Positions 16,941 to 21,843 of a DNA stretch of 21,843 nt are shown here, one piece after another (position 1 is the stretch's first letter; the number at the start of each line of letters is the position of its first letter). The translations under genes and the position numbers were made by a program. The notes under the pieces are model-generated. The model worked only from the letters and a program-made list of their open reading frames with translations, had not been told where the DNA came from and made no database searches. Source of the stretch: Nitrospirae bacterium RBG_13_39_12 (GTDB taxonomy: Bacteria; Nitrospirota; Thermodesulfovibrionia; Thermodesulfovibrionales; SM23-35); assembly GCA_001805125.1 (NCBI GenBank), contig MHEF01000142.1:44480-66322 (forward strand), written 5' to 3'.

Positions 16941-18137
16941 TTATCCTGTCTCTATTAATTTCCTGAACCTCTTAAAAAGATATGCAGAATCATTTGGTCC
17001 GGGACCAGCTTCTGGATGGTGCTGGACAGAAAAAATAGGCAGTTCCATATGGCTCATGCCTTCTTCAGTTCCATCATATAGGTTTTTGTGTGTGAGCCGT
17101 ACATGACTGTTAAGACTTCTTATATCAACGCAGTAATTATGGTTTTGGGATGTTATCTCAACCCTTCCCGTGGATAGATCCATAACAGGGTGATTGCCGC
17201 CATGATGACCAAATTTGAGCTTATATGTCCTGCCGCCCATTGCAAGCCCAAGAATCTGATGACCGAGACAGATTCCGAAAATGGGCTTTTTACCAATGAG
17301 CTTTTTTGCGTTTTTAATAGCATAGGTTACTGTCTGAGGATCTCCAGGCCCGTTGCTTAAGACTATTCCATCAGGATTCATCTCAAGCGCTACTTCGGCA
17401 GGTGTTTGAGCAGGTATAACAGTGATTTCAAAACCTGATTTTGCAAGGTTTCTTAAAATATTGAACTTAACACCAAAATCATAGACAACAACCCTTTTTA
17501 GTTCAGAATTAGTAACCCCCCACTGCCCCCCTTTGGTAAAAGAAGGTAAGGGGGGATTTTTCTGACTTTCTGACTTCTGACTTCTGACTTCTGTTTGAGG
17601 AGGCTGCCATTTCCAGGTACCTTTGTTCCATGAATAAACCTTTTTGGTTGTAACGTCCTTTACAAGGTCAAATGCTGATATCCCGGGATGTTCTCTGACC
17701 TTTTTGAGTAGACTTGACGGGTCCAGATCTATAGTGGAGATTATACCCATCTGAGCACCTTGATCTCTTAAATGACTTGTTAATGCCCTTGTATCAATAC
17801 CTTCTATGCAAACTATTTTGTAGTTCTTGAGATATTGACCAAGAGACAGAGAAGCTCTCCAGTTACATGGAAAATCAAGATATTCCTTGACGACAAAGCC
17901 TTCTACCTTAGGGCCATTTAAAGATTCTATATCTTCTTCGTTTACCCCGTAATTGCCTATCTGGGGATATGTCATTGTAACAATCTGGCCTTTGTAGGAA
18001 GGATCGGTGAGTATCTCCTGGTAGCCTGTCATGGAAGTGTTGAATACGACTTCGCCTATTGCCTCGCCTTTGTGACCAAAACTTTTGCCTTCAAAATAAA
18101 TCCCATCAGAAAGTACTAATAGTGCTTTACCACTCAT
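16941..18137 (-). CDS. carA: Carbamoyl-phosphate synthase small (glutaminase) subunit, with repeat-encoded insert
   Basis: This 398-residue protein supplies ammonia from glutamine to CarB. The N-terminal small-subunit domain (1-175) includes GEVVFNTSMTGYQEILTDPSY. The class I glutaminase domain (215-398) has nucleophile Cys290 in GICLGHQ and the His374/Glu376 pair in HHPEAGPGPND. Family members are usually about 360-385 residues. The excess is residues about 181-212 in the interdomain linker, encoded by a heptamer array (VRSQKSESQ) and a palindromic repeat (NPPLPSFTKGGQWG). Catalytic residues are intact and the frame is kept, so the enzyme is probably functional. The start overlaps the pyrC end by 11 bp, with a GGGAAGAG ribosome site; carB follows after 1 bp. 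Confidence 0.97.
   Translation of the reverse strand: MSGKALLVLSDGIYFEGKSFGHKGEAIGEVVFNTSMTGYQEILTDPSYKGQIVTMTYPQIGNYGVNEEDIESLNGPKVEGFVVKEYLDFPCNWRASLSLGQYLKNYKIVCIEGIDTRALTSHLRDQGAQMGIISTIDLDPSSLLKKVREHPGISAFDLVKDVTTKKVYSWNKGTWKWQPPQTEVRSQKSESQKNPPLPSFTKGGQWGVTNSELKRVVVYDFGVKFNILRNLAKSGFEITVIPAQTPAEVALEMNPDGIVLSNGPGDPQTVTYAIKNAKKLIGKKPIFGICLGHQILGLAMGGRTYKLKFGHHGGNHPVMDLSTGRVEITSQNHNYCVDIRSLNSHVRLTHKNLYDGTEEGMSHMELPIFSVQHHPEAGPGPNDSAYLFKRFRKLIETG
17514..17561. repeat. Palindromic repeat copy 2, inserted in frame in carA
   Basis: The arms are a C-rich left part and GGGGGGATTTTT on the right, around CTTTGGTAAAAGAAG. The element matches the copy at 4127-4176 in sequence, orientation relative to the host gene, and reading frame. 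Coding-strand product: NPPLPSFTKGGQWGV. It abuts a heptamer array, so the whole carA insert is built from two kinds of repeat. Confidence 0.78.
17560..17593. repeat. TTCTGAC heptamer array in carA
   Basis: Four exact copies of TTCTGAC (17560-17566, 17568-17574, 17575-17581, 17582-17588) are followed by a partial fifth. One extra T separates copies one and two. On the coding strand they read GTCAGAA and give the Ser/Gln/Lys/Glu-rich text VRSQKSESQ in the CarA linker. Confidence 0.85.
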
Positions 18138-19440
18138 AGACTCTTCCCTTAGATATTGTTATGACAGGCATTCCTTTTAGAACCCATCCTTCAAAAGGTG
18201 TGTTTTTGCCTTTCGAGACAAACTTTTCAGCCTCTACCTTAAATTCTTTATTTCCATCCACTATAACAATGTGTGCATCGTTGCCTACTTTCAGAGAGCC
18301 TTTGTCTGTCTGCAAAATCCTGGCTGGATTCAGCGTTAATTTTTCAACCAGCTGGCTGAGTGTTAGGATGCCTTCTTTCACAAGTCTGAGGCTTAAACCT
18401 AATGCTGTTTCAAGTCCTGATATGCCAAAAGGGGCCATATCAAACTCTTTCAGCTTTTCATCCCTGTGGTGCGGGGCATGATCTGTAGCAATCACATCAA
18501 TCGTTCCGTCTTTTAAGCCATTCTTTATGGCTTCTATGTCTCTTTTTGTACGCAAAGGGGGATTTACTTTTGCATTTGTATCGTAACCTCTAACAGCTTC
18601 TTCAGTAATACTGAAATAATGAGGGCATGTCTCTGCTGTTACATTTATCCCTCTTTTCTTTGCATCCCGGATTATTTCTACCGAGCCTTCTGTTGATACA
18701 TGAGCAATATGTAAATTACCGCCTGTAAGCTCTGCCAATGAAATGTCCCTGAAAACCATTATCTGCTCTGCCTCAGAAGGTATTCCATTTAAACCGAGTG
18801 TTAGAGAAATTAATCCTTCGTTAATTACTCCGTTTTCAGAAAGCGTTAAATCCTCACAGTGCGAGATTATCGGTACATCAAATGTCTTTGAATACTCAAG
18901 TGCCCTTCTCATAATCAGGCTGTTTAATACAGGATGTCCATCATCAGAGAATGCGATGCACCCCTCGTTTTTCATTGTGCCTATTGCTGCAAGTTCTTCG
19001 CCCTTCTGTTCCTTGGTTATGGCACCAATGGGTAGGACAATACAACAACCTTCCTGTGCAGCCTTTCTTATTATGAATTCTGTGACACTTGCATTGTCAT
19101 TGACAGGGTATGTATTTGGCATGCAGCAGACAGTTGTAAAGCCGCCCTTAACTGCCGCTATTGTCCCTGTTTTTATGGTTTCCTTATATTCAAAACCGGG
19201 TTCCCTTAAGTGCACATGCATATCGATAAGTCCAGGCATTACTATAAGGCCCTTGGCATCAATAGTTTTAAGTTCTTCGCTCAGGATTTTTAGATCAGTG
19301 TTTTTTGTTTCTTTTCTGAATTTTGATTTCTGGATTCTGACTTTTTTAATCTTTCCAGCTTCAATTAAAATGTCACCAATCCCGTCAATCCCTTGTGAAG
19401 GATCAATAATACGCCCGTTTTTTATCAATAAGTTGATCAT
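18127..19440 (-). CDS. pyrC: Dihydroorotase (class I, zinc)
   Basis: This 437-residue amidohydrolase cyclises carbamoyl aspartate to dihydroorotate. Metal ligands are H75 and H77 (DMHVHLREPG), D166/D167 (FSDDGHP, the bridging aspartate of the Aquifex-type enzyme), H194 (ISHCED), H247 (IAHVST) and D320 (IATDHAPHH). The length is about that of class I enzymes such as the Aquifex one, plus a charged insert at about residues 35-58, between strands of the N-terminal beta sandwich and before DAKGLIVMPG. The insert coincides with a degenerate heptamer array at 19314-19341. The start overlaps the pyrB stop by 4 bp (ATGA) after a GGAGGGG ribosome site inside pyrB. Class I dihydroorotases often form a complex with aspartate transcarbamoylase, which the gene order fits. 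Confidence 0.96.
   Translation of the reverse strand: MINLLIKNGRIIDPSQGIDGIGDILIEAGKIKKVRIQKSKFRKETKNTDLKILSEELKTIDAKGLIVMPGLIDMHVHLREPGFEYKETIKTGTIAAVKGGFTTVCCMPNTYPVNDNASVTEFIIRKAAQEGCCIVLPIGAITKEQKGEELAAIGTMKNEGCIAFSDDGHPVLNSLIMRRALEYSKTFDVPIISHCEDLTLSENGVINEGLISLTLGLNGIPSEAEQIMVFRDISLAELTGGNLHIAHVSTEGSVEIIRDAKKRGINVTAETCPHYFSITEEAVRGYDTNAKVNPPLRTKRDIEAIKNGLKDGTIDVIATDHAPHHRDEKLKEFDMAPFGISGLETALGLSLRLVKEGILTLSQLVEKLTLNPARILQTDKGSLKVGNDAHIVIVDGNKEFKVEAEKFVSKGKNTPFEGWVLKGMPVITISKGRVYEW
19314..19341. repeat. Degenerate heptamer array in pyrC
   Basis: Four consecutive 7-bp units on the plus strand are TTCTGAA, TTTTGAT, TTCTGGA and TTCTGAC. The last is identical to the unit repeated in carA. 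They encode part of the non-conserved insert (RIQKSKFRK) near the PyrC N-terminus. Confidence 0.65.
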
Positions 19441-20357
19441 CTTTTAACCCCTCCCAGCAGGTACATTACTGCCATCCTGACTGCAAGGCCATTAGTGACC
19501 TGGTCAAGAATTAAAGAATTCGGCCCATCTGCGATTTCTGATGTAATTTCAACCCCACGGTTCATTGGTCCGGGATGCATAACCACAGCATCAGTCTTTG
19601 CGAGTGAAAGTCTTTCTGACGTAAGTCCCCAGTTTTTGGAATACTCCTCAACAGACGGAAAGAAACCTTTACCCTGTCTTTCCATCTGTATCCTTAGCAT
19701 CATCAAAACATCTACATCTTTCAGACCATGTTCAATATTGTGGAAGACTTCTATACCTATCTCCTTTGTCTCTTTCGGTATTAAAGTTGGAGGGCCGATT
19801 AACCTTACTTTTGCATTTAGCTTTTTCAGGCAATAAATATTTGATTTCGCAACCCTGCTATGTGCTATATCTCCAATAATTGCTATCTTAAGCCCTTCTA
19901 TTTCCCCTTTTTTCTCCCTTATTGTAAAAGCATCAAGGAGTGCCTGCGTTGGATGTTCATTTGTACCGTCCCCTGCATTTATAACTGAAGCCCTGAGGTT
20001 TTTTGCAAGTAAATGTGGTACACCGGATGATGAATGCCTTATTATTATAAAATCGGCACCGAGGGCCTGTACTGTTAGGGCGGTATCAATAAGACTCTCT
20101 CCTTTGACAACGCTGCTTGTAGGCACGGAAAAATTTATAACATCTGTACTAAGTCTTTTTGCTGCAAGTTCGAAAGAAGTCCGTGTCCTTGTTGATGGTT
20201 CGAAGAAAAGGTTAATCGCGGTTTTGCCACGCAGGGTAGGAACCTTTTTTATATCCCTGCCAAGGACGTCTTTAAAACCTGCAGCAGTATCGAGAATAAG
20301 GTTTATCTCTTCTACTTCGAGTTCCTTTATGCCAAGAAGATCTTTTCTATTCAGCAT
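19437..20357 (-). CDS. pyrB: Aspartate carbamoyltransferase catalytic subunit
   Basis: This 306-residue protein joins carbamoyl phosphate and aspartate, the committed step of pyrimidine synthesis. The carbamoyl-phosphate motif is STRTRTSFE (55-63); K85 lies in the mobile loop SSVVKGES; HPTQALLD is at 135-142, and HPGPMNRG at 261-268 is in the aspartate domain. The length matches the 306-310 residues usual for PyrB. No pyrI regulatory subunit follows, which fits organisms whose control is through PyrR. The start overlaps pyrR by 7 bp, with a GGAG ribosome site inside pyrR, and the stop overlaps pyrC by 4 bp, so translation is coupled along the operon. Confidence 0.98.
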   Translation of the reverse strand: MLNRKDLLGIKELEVEEINLILDTAAGFKDVLGRDIKKVPTLRGKTAINLFFEPSTRTRTSFELAAKRLSTDVINFSVPTSSVVKGESLIDTALTVQALGADFIIIRHSSSGVPHLLAKNLRASVINAGDGTNEHPTQALLDAFTIREKKGEIEGLKIAIIGDIAHSRVAKSNIYCLKKLNAKVRLIGPPTLIPKETKEIGIEVFHNIEHGLKDVDVLMMLRIQMERQGKGFFPSVEEYSKNWGLTSERLSLAKTDAVVMHPGPMNRGVEITSEIADGPNSLILDQVTNGLAVRMAVMYLLGGVKR

Positions 20358-20905
20358 TTTTTTACTCCATCGTTCCCAGGTTTTTCGAGTATTACTCTGT
20401 CTTCTAACCCTTCTTCAACAAGGTTAACCTCAATTTTTTCGCTTATTGCAGTGGGAATATTTTTTCCCACATAATCTGCCTTTATCGGGAGCTCCCGGTG
20501 TCCCCTGTCAATTAAGACTACAAGTTGGATACACGCAGGTCTTCCCATATCTGTCAGAGCATCCATGGCTGCCCTTATCGACCTCCCTGTAAACAGGACG
20601 TCGTCAACGAGAATGATTTTCAGGTCAGTTATTTCAAAGGAGATTTCGGTTCTTCTGACAATAGGCTGCTCTTTTCTTATATTCAGATCATCCCTGTAAA
20701 ATGCTATATCCAGAGAACCGACAGGAATATCCTTTTTTTCAATCAGATTTATCTTTGAAGCAAGTCTTTTTGCAAGGTGTACACCTCCTCTCTGGATGCC
20801 AACAAGAAAAAGTTTCTCGGTCCCTTTGTTTCTTTCTATTATTTCATGAGCAATCCTTGTTAAAGCCCTGTCTATATCATTCTTATTCAAGAGTTCTTTA
20901 GGCAT
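20351..20905 (-). CDS. pyrR: PyrR, RNA-binding pyrimidine regulator / uracil phosphoribosyltransferase
   Basis: This 184-residue type I phosphoribosyltransferase has the PRPP loop ILVDDVLFTGRSI (98-110), the GIQRGGVHLA segment (36-45) and the PyrR-specific LIDRGHRELPIKADYVGKNI (131-150). In Bacillus it binds the pyr mRNA leader when UMP or UTP is high and favours termination; it may also have weak uracil phosphoribosyltransferase activity. Here it is the first gene of the operon and has a matching RNA target in its own leader, listed separately. A GGAG ribosome site at about 20912-20915 supports the ATG at 20903-20905. The 7-bp overlap with pyrB couples the two genes. Confidence 0.96.
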   Translation of the reverse strand: MPKELLNKNDIDRALTRIAHEIIERNKGTEKLFLVGIQRGGVHLAKRLASKINLIEKKDIPVGSLDIAFYRDDLNIRKEQPIVRRTEISFEITDLKIILVDDVLFTGRSIRAAMDALTDMGRPACIQLVVLIDRGHRELPIKADYVGKNIPTAISEKIEVNLVEEGLEDRVILEKPGNDGVKKC

Positions 20906-21027
20906 TTTTCAACTCCGTTATTTATATGTTTAAATATTAAAGACTTTGGAATATCCGAATCATTGTTGAGCAGGCATAAAAAAACCTTCCTCTTTTTAAG
21001 CGGAAGGCTTGTCCTTATTTGTATCAT
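20887..21027 (-). CDS. Possible 46-codon leader ORF through the pyr attenuator
   Basis: ATG at 21025-21027 opens a frame of 46 codons (MIQIRTSLPLKKRKVF...) that runs through the intrinsic terminator and ends at 20887, overlapping the pyrR start in another frame by 19 bp. A strong AAGGAGG lies upstream but about 15 nt away, with a 14-nt hairpin between. Translation through it would prevent the terminator from folding. The protein has no recognisable features, and the frame could be accidental. Confidence 0.2.
   Translation of the reverse strand: MIQIRTSLPLKKRKVFLCLLNNDSDIPKSLIFKHINNGVEKCLKNS
20978..21007 (-). terminator. Intrinsic terminator of the pyr attenuator
   Basis: In the pyr transcript CCTTCC pairs with GGAAGG, and inside it CTT pairs with AAG around a 3-nt loop, with one mismatch between the two stems. 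Seven T residues follow directly (20984-20978). It lies about 70 bp upstream of the pyrR start and downstream of the pyr promoter, so it must act as an attenuator, not as the end of another gene. Confidence 0.85.
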
Positions 21028-21049
21028 TGCAGCTTACGCTGCCTCCTTT

Positions 21050-21083
21050 ACCTTTCCAGCCTCACAGGGCCATTCTTAAAGGT
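21050..21083 (-). promoter_or_regulatory. PyrR-binding stem-loop (anti-antiterminator) in the pyr leader
   Basis: On the RNA strand ACCTTT and AAAGGT form the lower stem, followed by an internal bulge and the upper stem-loop GGCC-CTGTGA-GGCT. The loop and 3' side CTGTGAGGCT match the Bacillus PyrR recognition consensus ARUCCNGNGAGGYU apart from G and C replacing A and U at the 5' side, changes that keep the helix. Downstream GGAGGC (about 21042-21047) can pair with GCCTTC in the 5' arm of the terminator, giving the antiterminator alternative. A GCAGC-GTAA-GCTGC hairpin (21029-21042) lies between. Confidence 0.8.
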
Positions 21084-21088
21084 TATAT

Positions 21089-21118
21089 ATTAAAACATAA
21101 ATATGGAGAAGCTGTCAA
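21089..21118 (-). promoter_or_regulatory. pyr operon promoter
   Basis: On the minus strand TTGACA (21118-21113) and TTTAAT (21094-21089) are separated by 18 bp: 6/6 and 5/6 matches to the sigma70 consensus. The expected start near 21082 falls at the first bases of the PyrR-binding stem, as expected for a compact attenuator leader. Confidence 0.7.
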
Positions 21119-21185
21119 TTCGCAGAGGGAAGAAACTATTACTAAGTTGCCTATAACAGATGAGACTTTCTTTCAAAGTAAATGC

Positions 21186-21214
21186 TTGATAGAACCGGAT
21201 TAAACCGTTACAAT
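21186..21214 (+). promoter_or_regulatory. Divergent sigma70-type promoter for the 83-codon ORF
   Basis: TTGATA (21186-21191), a 17-bp spacer and TACAAT (21209-21214) are each 5/6 matches to consensus. A transcript would start near 21221, about 90 nt before the small ORF at 21312, and diverge from the pyr promoter 70 bp away. Confidence 0.55.
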
Positions 21215-21311
21215 ATAGTTGTGGTAGAGGATAGCTGATCCAAAACTGTAACTATTAAAAAAATGTTTTCTGAGCAAAAACAGCAGAGACGCTTAAGCAG
21301 GGTCTAAGAAA

Positions 21312-21563
21312 ATGGACAAGAAAAAGATAAAAGAAGATTTAAAAAGTTTTATAAAACTTTATCTAACCAAAGGCAGCTATTGCTATAAGAATTCCGATAG
21401 TTTGTACCTGGCAATTACAGCTTATTTACGAGGGACATTTATTATCAGCAAGTCTGATTTTAGAATATGTCTTTCAAAATTCGAAAAAAATACTAAGAAA
21501 ATAGAAGCATTTTTGTCATGCCTGGATAAAAGGAAAAAATTAGTAACCCTTTCAGAGGAATAG
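21312..21563 (+). CDS. Small hypothetical protein, 83 residues
   Basis: I do not recognise it. The product is charged and mainly helical in appearance: a lysine-rich start (MDKKKIKEDLKSFIKLYLTK), a middle with aromatic residues and a short hydrophobic stretch, and a lysine-rich end (KRKKLVTLSEE). It has no membrane segment or known motif. A good promoter lies 98 bp upstream, but the ribosome site is weak. After the TAG at 21561-21563 the same frame stays open for 35 more codons to a TGA at 21669-21671, so this may be the intact front part of a gene cut by a stop, or simply a complete small protein. It faces the same way as the Lys-rich gene at the window edge. Confidence 0.45.
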   Translation: MDKKKIKEDLKSFIKLYLTKGSYCYKNSDSLYLAITAYLRGTFIISKSDFRICLSKFEKNTKKIEAFLSCLDKRKKLVTLSEE

Positions 21564-21758
21564 TTGGTAGATCTCTTTAAACATATAAGAAGATCGATGC
21601 TGGGAACACAGGATGCGATGATATTGAATAAATTGGATAACATGAAAAAATTAAAGATAAAAAAAGGATTGAAAAAAAGTTCAATAAAGTAGATTATTAA
21701 TAACAGATAATAAAGGAGTGATATCCATCAAATAACCTAAAAAGGGGAGGAGGTAGAA

Positions 21759-21843
21759 ATGGTAAAGAAGAAAGCAGCGAAGAAGAAGGTAGTAAAGAAG
21801 AAGGTAGCAAAGAAAGTAGTAAAGAAGAAAGTGGCGAAGAAGA
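21759..21843 (+). CDS. Start of a Lys/Ala/Val-rich histone H1-like protein, cut off by window edge
   Basis: Twenty-eight codons are visible: MVKKKAAKKKVVKKKVAKKV and on, made only of Lys, Val and Ala after the start. A strong ribosome site GGGGAGGAGG (21744-21753) precedes the ATG, which marks it as a real gene and not just simple repeat DNA. Such tails are typical of bacterial histone H1-like or AlgP-type DNA-binding proteins and of Lys-rich extensions on HU or other nucleic-acid binding proteins. Here the tail is at the N-terminus. Which domain follows, if any, lies outside the window. Confidence 0.7.
   Translation, partial: MVKKKAAKKKVVKKKVAKKVVKKKVAKK

Noticed and set aside
18743..19447. 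234-codon plus-strand frame opposite pyrC
   Set aside because: It is a long antisense shadow of pyrC, whose metal ligands and family match are clear.
21009..21203. 64-codon plus-strand frame over the pyr leader
   Set aside because: It lies opposite the attenuator and promoter, which explain this sequence better; no promoter or ribosome site supports it.
21765..21843. Simple microsatellite of AAG-type repeats
   Set aside because: A strong Shine-Dalgarno sequence and ATG precede it, and the frame gives a Lys/Ala/Val tail typical of DNA-binding proteins.
1..21843. CRISPR array, tRNA, rRNA, insertion sequence or phage genes
   Set aside because: No regularly spaced direct repeats with unique spacers, cloverleaf, rRNA sequence, transposase or integrase was seen.

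Overview
The window looks like part of the chromosome of a Gram-negative, probably anaerobic bacterium. A BamD-type outer-membrane lipoprotein points to a diderm. A biotin synthase with altered auxiliary-cluster cysteines points to anaerobic life. The gene mix resembles Nitrospirota or a deltaproteobacterial-type lineage: a fused TIGR03960/TIGR03936 radical SAM protein followed by an RNase G, a selenium-type LysR regulator, and a pyrR-pyrB-pyrC-carA-carB operon. The lineage is inferred from family resemblance only; no rRNA or tRNA gene is present to settle it.

Layout, left to right. (1) The 3'-truncated larE-like sulfur transferase lies on the minus strand. (2) A minus-strand pair follows, radical SAM/DUF2344 fusion then RNase G, with a repeat-filled gap between rng and larE. 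(3) On the plus strand come a BamD-like lipoprotein, a siroheme-type dehydrogenase/chelatase translationally coupled to it, and a LysR regulator that meets bioB tail to tail. (4) A two-gene minus-strand block (8603-11619) is visibly richer in G+C than its surroundings. It encodes a DUF2207 membrane protein and an unrecognised membrane-anchored protein and may be an acquired cassette. (5) A two-PAS sensor histidine kinase stands alone. (6) The tightly overlapping pyrimidine operon pyrR-pyrB-pyrC-carA-carB runs leftward from about 21.1 kb and encodes the first three steps of UMP synthesis plus their RNA-binding regulator. (7) The right edge has a small unknown ORF reading the other way and the start of a Lys/Ala/Val-rich, histone H1-like protein.

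The two most informative signals are non-coding or intragenic. First, the pyr operon has a compact leader that reads as a complete PyrR attenuator: a sigma70-type promoter, a stem-loop with the PyrR-binding consensus, a potential antiterminator segment and a strong intrinsic terminator, all upstream of pyrR itself. Second, short dispersed repeats have entered genes without breaking them. One palindromic element of about 48-50 bp lies in frame in both carA and the radical SAM gene, in the same orientation and reading frame. Degenerate heptamer arrays lie inside carA and pyrC and in the gap between rng and larE. This genome therefore seems to carry peptide-encoding mobile repeats comparable in concept to the Rickettsia palindromic elements.
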